In this document: in pieces, positions 1 through 6,964 of the stretch | How the letters are laid out: each line of letters starts with the position of its first letter | How positions within the stretch are numbered: the first letter of the stretch is position 1 | Assembly: GCA_025937665.1 (NCBI GenBank) | Contig: JAICQW010000032.1 | Span: 1 to 13,895, forward strand | From: Nitrososphaeraceae archaeon | GTDB lineage: Archaea; Thermoproteota; Nitrososphaeria; Nitrososphaerales; Nitrososphaeraceae | DNA length: 13,895 bases | Reading direction: 5' to 3' | The notes under the pieces: generated by a model | The model's database searches: none | Seen by the model: the letters and a program-made list of their open reading frames with translations, nothing else | Told to the model about the DNA's origin: nothing | Made by a program: the position numbers and the translations under genes

Positions 1-9
1 AACATAGAA

Positions 10-132
10 TTATTCAATATTCATTACTTCGGTCCAACATTCATTACAGAAATCTTCATCGTTTACAATTTTTCGTTGAAGATTTACTTCCTTCTCATCG
101 TATGTTTTGAGACACATAACACAAATAGACAT
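10..132 (-). CDS. Small double-CxxC zinc-finger-like protein, 40 aa
   Basis: A 40-codon frame runs from ATG (132-130) to TAA (12-10). It carries two CxxC pairs, C4-V-M-C7 and C29-N-E-C32, separated by a charged linker, which is the spacing of a minimal four-cysteine zinc site. Apart from the metal site it is acidic and lacks any membrane segment or signal peptide. It is read away from the permease, sharing the 133-287 intergenic region. A weak AT-rich box lies near 158-165 on the minus strand, about 27-30 bases before the ATG, which would fit a leaderless transcript. Small proteins of this kind are common in Nitrososphaeria; their role (nucleic-acid binding, protein-protein adaptor) is unknown. 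The ordered cysteines support a real gene, but the length limits confidence. Confidence 0.6.
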   Translation of the reverse strand: MSICVMCLKTYDEKEVNLQRKIVNDEDFCNECWTEVMNIE

Positions 133-257
133 TGTATAATATACGTCGTTTTCACATATTAACATTGTGTAGAAATTTTATGATATTTGTTTATTTTTTG
201 ATTTATTAATCAAATGATTATTTAAGAAATATGAATAAGGAAATTATTTGTTTTTGA

Positions 258-272
258 TTTATATTTATAAAA
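258..272 (+). promoter_or_regulatory. TATA-like promoter of the permease gene
   Basis: The AT stretch ATTTATATTTATAAA lies 16-30 bases before the ATG at 288, so initiation would fall at or next to the start codon (leaderless mRNA). No purine-rich Shine-Dalgarno sequence is present before this ATG. A 12-base copy of the segment leading into this box (TTTTTGATTTAT) occurs at 195-206 and again at 251-262. Confidence 0.5.
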
Positions 273-287
273 ATTTGTAAACACCAT

Positions 288-1574
288 ATGGCTCCTAATC
301 TGCCACAATGGGGAATAGATCCAGTTCCTCCAAAACATAGAATTCTTGGAGGTTTACATTATTTCATTTTGTGGTCCAGTCTTGGTGTTGGACTGCTAGT
401 TTTTTCTGCAGGATCCTTTTTGTCGGACGCTCCCTTTTACCATGCATTGCTTGCAATCATTATTGGTTCTATTGCAGGCTCAGTACTTTTATCAATGGCA
501 GGAAAAATAGGAAGCGATCATGCAGTACCATCAATTATTGGAACACGACCGGTTTTTGGACTATACGGGTCATATCTAGCTGCTATACTAAACATAATTC
601 AGCTTATTGGCTGGACTACATTTGAAATTCTGATACTTTCAAAGGCTGCGGAACAATTAACAAATATGAACGTTACTTTTGTATGGAACATTTTATTTGG
701 AGTGATTATTACCTTGCTTGGCATTTTTGGACCCCTGTTTGTGGTAAAACAGTGGCTGTCAAAGTTCGCAATATGGATAGTTTATGCTTCATCAGCAATA
801 ATTTTGGTTACCTTACTATTTCAAAATCTTCCAAACGTGATGTCTGAAGAAAGCAATGATATGTCATTTTTTGTTGCATTAGATATTGTGATTGCTATGC
901 CTATCTCCTGGATGCCCCTTGTTTCAGATTACAACAGGTTTTCGAAGACTAGCAGAGGAGCCTTTATAGGTACATTGGTCGGATTTTCTATTACAAATAT
1001 CATTTTTTATGTTGGAGGACTACTATTTGGTGTTGGAGATATTTCCTCTATAATAATATCTATTCAGGCAATCTTCTTTGGTTTTATTCTCTTAGTTATG
1101 ATTGTCGATGAGATAGATAATGCTTTTGCAGATATTTACTCGGCAGCAATTTCTTCCCAAAATATTTTTCACAGTCTAAATCAACGACATTTGATTATTG
1201 GATTTTCAGCTGTAAGTACTATTTTGGCTATTTTTGTATCTATTGAAGGATATGAACAATTTTTGTTTTTGATAGGGGCCTTATTTATTCCTCTTTTTGG
1301 AGTCCTTCTAACAGACTATTTTGTAATTAGTCGTGGTAGATACCAGCATGATATGATGTATGGTAACAAAATAATTAAGATAGGCTATCCTGCTATTGTT
1401 GCCTGGTTTGCTGGTGCCTTGACATACTATTTGCTCTCTCAACTTTCACCAATTTTTTTATCTCAATTACCTGCAATAGGTTCTACGATTCCAAGTCTGG
1501 TAGTTTCCTCATTACTATATCTGTTGATTACTAAGCTTGTTCTAAAATTTAAGGCCTCCAAGACGCCGCCATAA
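288..1574 (+). CDS. cytX: NCS1-family permease, CytX-like (predicted hydroxymethylpyrimidine transporter)
   Basis: This 428-residue integral membrane protein belongs to the nucleobase:cation symporter-1 family. The N-terminus (W8-G-I-D-P-V-P, then LHYFILWSSLGVGLLVFSAG at 23-42) has the WG-x-x-PVP entry and the Gly-rich first helix typical of the CytX branch, which comparative genomics links to uptake of the thiamin pyrimidine precursor HMP. About twelve hydrophobic segments follow to residue 420, and the charged tail (KFKASKTPP) is cytoplasmic. Length is normal for the family (about 400-450). The start is the ATG at 288, about 26 bases after a TATA-like box. No thiamin riboswitch or other thiamin gene is visible nearby, so HMP as substrate rests on family resemblance only; cytosine or another nucleobase is the alternative. 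Confidence 0.8.
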   Translation: MAPNLPQWGIDPVPPKHRILGGLHYFILWSSLGVGLLVFSAGSFLSDAPFYHALLAIIIGSIAGSVLLSMAGKIGSDHAVPSIIGTRPVFGLYGSYLAAILNIIQLIGWTTFEILILSKAAEQLTNMNVTFVWNILFGVIITLLGIFGPLFVVKQWLSKFAIWIVYASSAIILVTLLFQNLPNVMSEESNDMSFFVALDIVIAMPISWMPLVSDYNRFSKTSRGAFIGTLVGFSITNIIFYVGGLLFGVGDISSIIISIQAIFFGFILLVMIVDEIDNAFADIYSAAISSQNIFHSLNQRHLIIGFSAVSTILAIFVSIEGYEQFLFLIGALFIPLFGVLLTDYFVISRGRYQHDMMYGNKIIKIGYPAIVAWFAGALTYYLLSQLSPIFLSQLPAIGSTIPSLVVSSLLYLLITKLVLKFKASKTPP

Positions 1575-1662
1575 TATCAGCTATTTGATGCGGTTTGAAG
1601 TAATATTCTGGTCGCCATCAAGTACACTTTGCTTAAATCTATCTTTCATTAATACTAACTAG

Positions 1663-1986
1663 TTGTCTGCATGTAACGTCCACAAGAATTTTTTTGATGA
1701 TAATTGCCCTGATTGTAAATTAGAATATGCAGAACTAAAGGGATTAACTCAGTCTAATTCTCAAGATAATGAGAAAACAAAAATAATAGCACATGAATCG
1801 AGTAAAAAAGCATATAAAGAATTTTCTGAAGAGAGGGCAAAAAAGCTTTACGAGGAGTTATTGGTACAATATATGAGAACAAAATCAATCAATGAAGTAG
1901 AAGCTGCTAGAAGAGCAAGGCAAATTATAAGAAAGCAATGTGCTATTAGAGGAATTGAGGTTTGGAACTGGTTGAAATCAGAATAA
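1663..1986 (+). CDS. Small zinc-finger protein with helical C-terminus, 107 aa, TTG start
   Basis: Family not recognised. The N-terminus carries C4-x2-H7-x7-C15-x2-C18, a plausible single zinc site. The rest (about residues 30-107) is highly charged and predicted helical, with a Lys/Glu-rich stretch (45-70) and an Arg-rich segment (ARRARQIIRKQ) before a Trp-containing end, suggesting nucleic-acid or protein contact. The start is TTG at 1663: an in-frame TAG lies directly before it, and the first ATG downstream would remove the whole cysteine motif. An AT-rich element (TTAAATCT) near 1633-1640 lies about 27 bases upstream, in keeping with leaderless initiation at TTG. It reads in the same direction as the permease, 88 bases downstream, but probably from its own promoter. 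Confidence 0.7.
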   Translation: MSACNVHKNFFDDNCPDCKLEYAELKGLTQSNSQDNEKTKIIAHESSKKAYKEFSEERAKKLYEELLVQYMRTKSINEVEAARRARQIIRKQCAIRGIEVWNWLKSE

Positions 1987-2118
1987 ATCAATAACGATTT
2001 ATGTAAATCTTATCATTCTTCCATATTTGATAAATTTATTAATTGATATCTCGCCTTGTTGATTGTTGATTTATAGTAAATATTTTATTTGTTCATTTGA
2101 TATCTATATCAATTTCAA
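1987..2118. other. AT-rich intergenic region, promoter for the small membrane peptide/cyclase pair
   Basis: No RNA gene or open frame of note is seen. It is strongly AT-rich, with several TATA-like stretches between 2068 and 2092. The inverted repeat TGATAT-CT-ATATCA (2098-2111) sits just before the start codon at 2119, in a place where a repressor could block initiation. Confidence 0.35.
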
Positions 2119-2274
2119 ATGCCATTGGAAATGATAATAGATGAACTAACCGAATTGGTCCATAGAGGTGCCCTCTATGTGTTGATAGGCACCTTTGGAT
2201 TCTTGAGTATCGTCATCGTAAACGGAATAATCAGATCTGGTCGTAAGGGCAAAAGAGATATGAATAAATCATAA
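2119..2274 (+). CDS. Single-span membrane microprotein, 51 aa
   Basis: A 51-codon frame from ATG 2119 to TAA 2272-2274. It has an acidic amphipathic N-terminus (MPLEMIIDELTELVHRG), one uncharged membrane-length segment (roughly residues 18-38, ALYVLIGTFGFLSIVIVNGI), then a strongly basic tail with R39, R42, K43, K45, R46 and K50. The positive-inside rule predicts N-out, C-in topology. It lies 14 bases before the cyclase gene in the same direction, so the two are probably co-transcribed. The GC content of the frame is higher than that of the flanking spacer, which fits coding sequence. No family is recognised; a small membrane anchor or regulator is possible but unproven. Confidence 0.6.
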   Translation: MPLEMIIDELTELVHRGALYVLIGTFGFLSIVIVNGIIRSGRKGKRDMNKS

Positions 2275-2288
2275 TTATTATTCCATCG

Positions 2289-2951
2289 ATGATACTAGAT
2301 TTAACTAGAGAAATAAGTACTGATACCAAAGTTTTTCCAGGTTCGCCATTACCTAAATTTATTACCTGGAACAAAATGGATGTGCATAATTATCATTCAG
2401 AAGTGATCTTTATGAGTACTCATACAGGTACGCATATGGATGCTCCATCTCATTTTGTTACTGGTGTTTCATCAATCGATAAAATACCACTCGACAGATT
2501 CATTTCAAGAGCTATTCTCATTAAAATAACCAAGGCAGCAGATGAATTAATAACTGCAAATGAAATAGAAGCATCTAATGTAAGGATACTAGAGGGTGAT
2601 TCTATTGTGTTTTCTACTTTGTGGGAAAACGAAATGGACAACGATTATTATTTCAGCCATAGTCCGGGTCTTTCAGAAGATGCCGCAGAATATCTGATAA
2701 ATAAAAAAGTAAACGCTGTATGTATAGACTCACCCAGCATCGATAGGGGATCGGATAATAATTTTCCTGTACATAAATTATTATTGAATAAGGAAATCTT
2801 GATTGTGGAAAACCTCTGCAATTTGGGTGAAATTAACAGCCAAAATTTTACTCTGATAATGATACCATTAAAACTATCGGGAGCCTCCGGATCTCCCATA
2901 AGAGCTATCGCTATTGATAAGAATTTTTCAGGAAATTGGGAAACAAGATAA
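2289..2951 (+). CDS. Cyclase family metal-dependent hydrolase (kynurenine formamidase-like)
   Basis: A 220-residue protein of the bacterial/archaeal cyclase family (Pfam 'Cyclase'), which includes KynB-type arylformamidases, isatin hydrolase and polyketide cyclases. The metal-site signature H45-T-G-T-H49-M-D51-A-P-S-H55 is intact, and the second half carries H162 and E174 in HKLLLNKEILIVENLCNL, the conserved His...Glu-Asn-Leu block. Length is normal (about 200-230). It probably acts in the cytoplasm as a homodimer using Zn or Mn. The start is the ATG at 2289, 14 bases after the stop of the small membrane protein, indicating co-transcription. The substrate cannot be read from the sequence. A class V PLP enzyme gene lies nearby on the other strand, but is not in the same operon. 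Confidence 0.85.
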   Translation: MILDLTREISTDTKVFPGSPLPKFITWNKMDVHNYHSEVIFMSTHTGTHMDAPSHFVTGVSSIDKIPLDRFISRAILIKITKAADELITANEIEASNVRILEGDSIVFSTLWENEMDNDYYFSHSPGLSEDAAEYLINKKVNAVCIDSPSIDRGSDNNFPVHKLLLNKEILIVENLCNLGEINSQNFTLIMIPLKLSGASGSPIRAIAIDKNFSGNWETR

Positions 2952-3018
2952 TAAAGGTAATCTTTACACGAATTTATAGCGATAATAGTAGTGTAGGATA
3001 CGCGAATTCTACAACGAG

Positions 3019-3027
3019 TTTTAATAC
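3019..3027 (+). promoter_or_regulatory. TATA-like box before the RAM-domain gene
   Basis: TTTTAATAC is centred about 28 bases before the ATG at 3051, the spacing expected for a leaderless archaeal transcript. There is no Shine-Dalgarno sequence between box and start. Confidence 0.45.
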
Positions 3028-3050
3028 TCCTGCAAGTATAATGTAATAGT

Positions 3051-3323
3051 ATGCCAACAGCTTATGTTTTAATAAACTGTGATCTGGGCTCTGAAGAGGA
3101 GATATTACAGGAAATTAAAAAGCTCCCTGGAGTAAGTGAAGTAAGTGGTGTATACGGAGTATATGATATAATTGTCAAGATTTCCGCAGATACTATGGAC
3201 AAACTCAGAGAAACAATAACATGGCATGTTAGAAGAATTGATAAGGTTAGATCCACCTTGACAATGATAGTAATTGAAGGTCAGACAGGGAAGGACAAAA
3301 AGAATCAACCAAACATGTTTTGA
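3051..3323 (+). CDS. Stand-alone Lrp/AsnC ligand-binding (RAM) domain protein
   Basis: A 90-residue protein that is essentially one RAM (regulation of amino-acid metabolism) domain: beta strand AYVLINCDLG, helix EEEILQEIKKLPGV, then SEVSGVYGVYDIIVKISA with the typical G-x-YD turn, a second helix (MDKLRETITWHVRRI) and the closing strand RSTLTMIVIEG. It has no helix-turn-helix, so it cannot bind DNA alone. In archaea such SRAM proteins form dimers to octamers, bind small ligands and may modulate full-length Lrp proteins. The start is ATG 3051 with a TATA-like box 28 bases upstream. The last 19 bases overlap the 3' end of the convergent PLP-enzyme gene. Confidence 0.85.
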   Translation: MPTAYVLINCDLGSEEEILQEIKKLPGVSEVSGVYGVYDIIVKISADTMDKLRETITWHVRRIDKVRSTLTMIVIEGQTGKDKKNQPNMF

Positions 3324-4510
3324 ATGTTCTTAATATTCTGAACAAGAGTAAAAACCTCGTCAGAAGTATTGAAGAAATGAGGCGACGCTCTTACTGCTTT
3401 TTTCTTTCCGCCTCCAATAATATCCCTCTCTGCAACAATTATTTTATTTTCCTCTAGTCTGGATACAACAACCTTTGAAAGTACCGAGTCTGTGTCAAAA
3501 GATACTATCGAAGATCTAAGATTCTCATCTTCAGGCACAAATATCGAAACACCAGGAATTCTTCTTAACTGCTCGATCATTTCATTGGCCACTTTCATGT
3601 TCATTTTTCTTATTGTGTCAATACCTATGTGTTGAATGTACCTCAAAGATGATGTAAGGCCGGCTATTCCAGCATAGTTTCTAAAACCGGTTTGAAATTT
3701 TTGTGGAGATTCAGCATAGACCAGATTTTTTTCTTCAGTAATAATTGCTGATTCTCCCCCGATATACTTGGGAATCAACAATGGGGCAGATTCTTTTTTG
3801 CAATAAAATATGCCAATCCCAGAAGGACCGCATATCCACTTGAATCCAGGAAAGGCCAGAAAGTCGCATTCAATTTTTCTTACATTCACGTTAATGGTGC
3901 CAACGGATTGAGCAGCATCTATCGAATATAGCAAACTATGTTTCTTTGCAATTTTGCCAATTTCCTCAACGGGCATTATCGCTCCATTATTGTAAAGAAC
4001 ATGACTAAGAGTTATCAGTCTAGAATTCTTGTTCTTTGCGATTTTGTCGATCTTGTCAAGATCGAAGAACCCGTTTTTATCAATCTTTACCTCTTCAAGT
4101 TTTACACCATACTTTTTTGAAACATTAAGCCATGGAAAGTAGTTAGCATAGTGTTCATGAAGACCGCCTCGGGCGATAATAATGTCAGATTTTTTCCATT
4201 CAAGACCTGATGCAACATAATTCAATCCTTCAGTAGTACTTTGAGTGAAGATTATTTCTTCTGGCTCACAGTTAATGAGACGACACAGAATTTTTCTAAG
4301 CTCTTTCATAAGTGATGTAATGTACTCTTGAACAGAGCTTGAGTCAGGTCCTTCTTCTGAGCACCTTACTAGGAAATCAGTGATTGACTTTATTGTAGAT
4401 AGGGGTGTTGGTGCAAACGATCCGCAGTTCATGTATATCTTTTTTTTCGTAATCGGAAAGTCCTTACGTATCAATTCTATATCGTTTTCCTTTGCTTTAT
4501 CATAATCCAT
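3305..4510 (-). CDS. Class V aminotransferase-fold PLP enzyme (not a cysteine desulfurase)
   Basis: A 401-residue fold-type I PLP enzyme of the aminotransferase class V/NifS-like family. Seen: the substrate/cofactor entry MNCGSFAPTP (27-36), FTQSTTEGLNYVA (88-100), the His-containing segment GGLHEHYANYFPW (115-127), D198-A-A-Q201 that holds the pyridine ring, and the Schiff-base lysine K224 in FPGFKWICGPSGIGIFY. The mobile catalytic Cys loop of SufS-type desulfurases is absent; the equivalent C-terminal region reads VRASPHFFN (373-381), as in isopenicillin N epimerase-like members. Selenocysteine lyase or cysteine desulfurase activity is therefore unlikely; an amino-acid lyase, epimerase or transaminase is possible. 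The start is ATG 4510, with a good TATA box at 4533-4542. Its 3' end overlaps the RAM gene by 19 bases. Confidence 0.8.
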   Translation of the reverse strand: MDYDKAKENDIELIRKDFPITKKKIYMNCGSFAPTPLSTIKSITDFLVRCSEEGPDSSSVQEYITSLMKELRKILCRLINCEPEEIIFTQSTTEGLNYVASGLEWKKSDIIIARGGLHEHYANYFPWLNVSKKYGVKLEEVKIDKNGFFDLDKIDKIAKNKNSRLITLSHVLYNNGAIMPVEEIGKIAKKHSLLYSIDAAQSVGTINVNVRKIECDFLAFPGFKWICGPSGIGIFYCKKESAPLLIPKYIGGESAIITEEKNLVYAESPQKFQTGFRNYAGIAGLTSSLRYIQHIGIDTIRKMNMKVANEMIEQLRRIPGVSIFVPEDENLRSSIVSFDTDSVLSKVVVSRLEENKIIVAERDIIGGGKKKAVRASPHFFNTSDEVFTLVQNIKNIQNMFG

Positions 4511-4532
4511 TATAACCCCTTTTGGTAATTCA

Positions 4533-4542
4533 TTATAATAAA
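4533..4542 (-). promoter_or_regulatory. TATA box of the class V PLP enzyme gene
   Basis: On the minus strand this reads TTTATTATAA, centred 27-28 bases before the ATG at 4510, which points to a leaderless transcript. It lies inside the 35-base divergent spacer and just before the ATG (4546) of the opposite gene, so the two promoters interleave. Confidence 0.55.
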
Positions 4543-4545
4543 ATT

Positions 4546-5220
4546 ATGATTTCTGAAATACTGGGAAATAGAGGATTTAATACTCTGGTCTATGAAGACG
4601 CCTATGCAAAAATATGTTTGATTGCATCAATCATATCGGAATTTCAGAATCAAAATCATGAAATAAATCCCAAAAAAATAGTTTACCTAGATCTTGATGC
4701 AACATTTACTGCTTATGCTAAGGCGGGATTGATTCCTTCTATGGAAATACGTAAGGTGGATAATAACATATATCAGTCTGAATCCAACGCACTGAAAGTA
4801 TATCTTCCATCTGAGGATATTTTTGATGTATTTATAGTTGACATAATAAAATCAATAAATGAATGCTCCTTAATTATTTTTGATTCTGTAAATTCATTTT
4901 ACAATCTTTTTTATGATAGGATAATAAACAGCCCAAATGATATACTAAAAATTGGAAATCTTAACCAAATACTTTACTTCATTCTAATGCTGATTTTGAA
5001 ACATACCTCAGAATGTGATATCCCATTCCTAGTAACCAGCATGGTTCGTTACAAAAAAAAGGAATTAGTAACAACCAACAGACTTCTTAGTAAGAAAAGC
5101 TCATTGAAATTTTATGTTAAGATTAAGAATCTTAATGATCTTTCAGTTACAATACTCAGTGATCCAAAAGAGAATCAAAAAAGTTTCATTATGAAAAATA
5201 AGGTTCTAAGGTGGACTTGA
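4546..5220 (+). CDS. RecA/RadA-like ATPase paralogue lacking a visible Walker A motif
   Basis: A 224-residue protein (232 if TTG 4522 is used; ATG 4546 is preferred). The order of elements follows the RadA/RadB core: IVYLDLDATF (45-54) corresponds to the YIDTEGTF strand, CSLIIFDSVNSFYNLF (107-122) to Walker B and its following helix, IGNLNQILYFILMLI (136-150) to the next helix, and CDIPFLVTSMVRYK (157-170) to the IPVVVTNQV strand at the L2 region. Where the P-loop GxxGxGKT should be, near the N-terminus, there is only GNRGFNTLVYEDAY (7-20), with no GKT/S. ATP hydrolysis is therefore doubtful; a structural partner of RadA (compare Rad51 paralogues, RadB, aRadC) is an inference. It is divergent from the PLP enzyme. 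Confidence 0.65.
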   Translation: MISEILGNRGFNTLVYEDAYAKICLIASIISEFQNQNHEINPKKIVYLDLDATFTAYAKAGLIPSMEIRKVDNNIYQSESNALKVYLPSEDIFDVFIVDIIKSINECSLIIFDSVNSFYNLFYDRIINSPNDILKIGNLNQILYFILMLILKHTSECDIPFLVTSMVRYKKKELVTTNRLLSKKSSLKFYVKIKNLNDLSVTILSDPKENQKSFIMKNKVLRWT

Positions 5221-5225
5221 CATGA

Positions 5226-5558
5226 CTACCCGGCTATCTTAATCTTAACTATACTAAAGCCTACAATCAATGCAATAGTAAGAACAGTAAATCCTCCAGT
5301 CAAAAATGCCCACTGACTCTTTGATGATGCCGCTTTTCCTGAGTTATAAAGCAAATATGCCCCGAACATCCCCATAAATAGTATCATAACTATAACAATA
5401 GTTTCACCTATGGTTTGAATTGATCTCGATGGGATAATAAATTCTCTTGACCGTGCCCCTTCTATAATAGAATTAACCAATCCCGAAGCGAATGCGAAAA
5501 ATGCAACTAAATATAGTACCGTCGCAAGAGTGAGATATTTTGAAGTGCCAGTAAGCAT
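5226..5558 (-). CDS. Conserved-type small membrane protein, three spans, 110 aa
   Basis: Family not recognised. Three hydrophobic segments are clear: about residues 8-31 (YLTLATVLYLVAFFAFASGL), 48-72 (QTIGETIVIVMILFMGMFGAYLLY) and 83-104 (FLTGGFTVLTIALIVGFSIV). A short charged loop (EGARSREFIIPSR) follows the first and a Lys/Ser loop (SGKAASSKS) the second. No signal-peptide cleavage site, cofactor motif or conserved His/Cys cluster is seen. The start is ATG 5558, with the palindromic AT box AATTATAATT about 25 bases upstream. It ends only five bases from the stop of the convergent RecA-like gene, so the two transcripts must overlap at their 3' ends. Confidence 0.7.
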   Translation of the reverse strand: MLTGTSKYLTLATVLYLVAFFAFASGLVNSIIEGARSREFIIPSRSIQTIGETIVIVMILFMGMFGAYLLYNSGKAASSKSQWAFLTGGFTVLTIALIVGFSIVKIKIAG

Positions 5559-5663
5559 CCAGTTACTAGTATAATGAATTATAATTAAGTTTATCGAAAA
5601 GTTTCCTAGCTGACTTTCATTATATCTTTTTTAAATTTCACTTAACCTTGCTGAATAGATATA

Positions 5664-5686
5664 TTTTCTAAAAAAATTATTTTTAA
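5664..5686 (-). terminator. Poly-T terminator after the DEAD-box helicase gene
   Basis: Directly after the helicase stop codon the minus strand runs into T-rich sequence, including an unbroken T7 (5676-5670). Short T tracts without a hairpin are sufficient for termination by archaeal RNA polymerase. Confidence 0.5.
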
Positions 5687-6964
5687 TTATCCTCTTCTAT
5701 ATGTGTTATTACTGGACTGTCTGCTATATTGAGGGCGGCCTCTATTTACACCTCTGCTATACCCGTATCTTCTCCTACCTTGACTATTTGAGTTAAAGGG
5801 TCTTTGTCTATTGACTCTGTTTCTGCTGACATTCAATGTGGGGACCTCTATTCCTATTTCATCGTTCAATCTCTTGACTGATAGCTCTGTTCGCTTCATA
5901 ATCCTTGCAAAATCTTCATATCTACTACTTGAAACTAATGAGATTGCTTTACCACTTCCACCTGCTCGTGCTGTTCTGCCAATTCTGTGGAAATAAACCA
6001 CGGGGTCTTCTGGAATATCATAATTAATAATATTTCCAACGGCCGGAACGTCTATTCCTCTTGCTGCAATATCTGTAGCTACCAGTATATCATCACTTCC
6101 GTTTTTGAATCTGTTCATAGAGTAATCTCTCTGTCTTTGAGATAGATCTCCATGAATTGTAATAACTCGAAAACCTTCTCTATTCAAATCATCAGCTATT
6201 CTCTGGGTTCTTTGTTTTGTGGCTACAAACACAATTGTTTGTTGGCCTTTTTCTCTGTTTCTAATAAAATTACAAAGATGTTTGAACTTTTCTCGTTCTT
6301 CAATAATTAGATATGATTGATCGATAGTTTCTAAACTAATCTCGTCTTCATTGAGTCTAACTTGCTCTGGTTCTTTCATGTATTCTCTAGATAGTCTTAG
6401 AATTTCAATTGGCATCGTTGCAGAAAACAAACATGTCTGCCTTCTTTCATTTACATAGAAGAGAATGAATTTTATGTCATCAATAAATCCCATATCAAGC
6501 ATTCTATCAGCCTCATCTAATACCACAAAATCTACATCTTCTAATTGAATCGTACCATGTTTAACGTGATCAATTAATCTGCCGGGTGTCGCTACAATAA
6601 TCTGGACTCCTCTTCTCAGCTGTTCCTTTTGTATGTTGATACCCTGTCCACCGTAAACGGCAAGGCTTCTTATTCCCATATATTTTGAAAATTTCCTAAT
6701 CTCATTGTTAACTTGCATCGCCAGTTCTCTAGTTGGGACAATAATTAATCCTTGGATTGGACCTCTTGACTTTATTTTATTTATTAGCGGAAGAGAAAAC
6801 GCAGCTGTCTTTCCCGTTCCTGTATGTGCCTGTCCTATGACATCTTTTCCTTTTAAAATAAGTGGAATACATTGTTCTTGTATAGGAAAGGGATTTTCCA
6901 TACCTATTTCTTTAACCGCTCTTACTATAGACGTATTTAGACCTAATTCTTCAAATGAAACCAT
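5687..6964 (-). CDS. DEAD-box ATP-dependent RNA helicase with RG-rich tail
   Basis: A 425-residue superfamily 2 helicase that unwinds or remodels RNA, probably for ribosome assembly, RNA decay or cold adaptation. All core motifs are present in order: Q motif (F26-P-I-Q29), Walker A AHTGTGKT (46-53), PTREL (77-81), TPGRL (126-130), DEAD (150-153), SAT (181-183), IVFVATK (244-250), HGDLSQRQRD (271-280), ATDIAARGID (296-305) and HRIGRTARAGG (326-336). After residue 375 comes a basic, low-complexity tail rich in R, N, G, S, Y (for instance RGVNRGRPQYSR), resembling the RNA-binding tails of CshA/DeaD-type enzymes. Length is normal. The start is ATG 6964; the TATA-like elements upstream (near 6990 or 7020-7030) would leave a short leader, unlike most neighbours. 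Confidence 0.93.
   Translation of the reverse strand: MVSFEELGLNTSIVRAVKEIGMENPFPIQEQCIPLILKGKDVIGQAHTGTGKTAAFSLPLINKIKSRGPIQGLIIVPTRELAMQVNNEIRKFSKYMGIRSLAVYGGQGINIQKEQLRRGVQIIVATPGRLIDHVKHGTIQLEDVDFVVLDEADRMLDMGFIDDIKFILFYVNERRQTCLFSATMPIEILRLSREYMKEPEQVRLNEDEISLETIDQSYLIIEEREKFKHLCNFIRNREKGQQTIVFVATKQRTQRIADDLNREGFRVITIHGDLSQRQRDYSMNRFKNGSDDILVATDIAARGIDVPAVGNIINYDIPEDPVVYFHRIGRTARAGGSGKAISLVSSSRYEDFARIMKRTELSVKRLNDEIGIEVPTLNVSRNRVNRQRPFNSNSQGRRRYGYSRGVNRGRPQYSRQSSNNTYRRG

Noticed and set aside
133..287. A thiamin (TPP) riboswitch before the CytX-like permease
   Set aside because: No CUGAGA-type conserved element or suitable stems were seen in this AT-rich spacer, and the TATA spacing suggests a leaderless transcript.
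371..625. An 84-codon frame inside the permease gene
   Set aside because: It is a same-strand shadow of the NCS1 permease with no independent features.
3305..4510. Cysteine desulfurase (SufS/NifS) function for the class V PLP enzyme
   Set aside because: The C-terminal catalytic cysteine loop is absent (ASPHFFN in that place) and no Suf or Isc scaffold gene is nearby.
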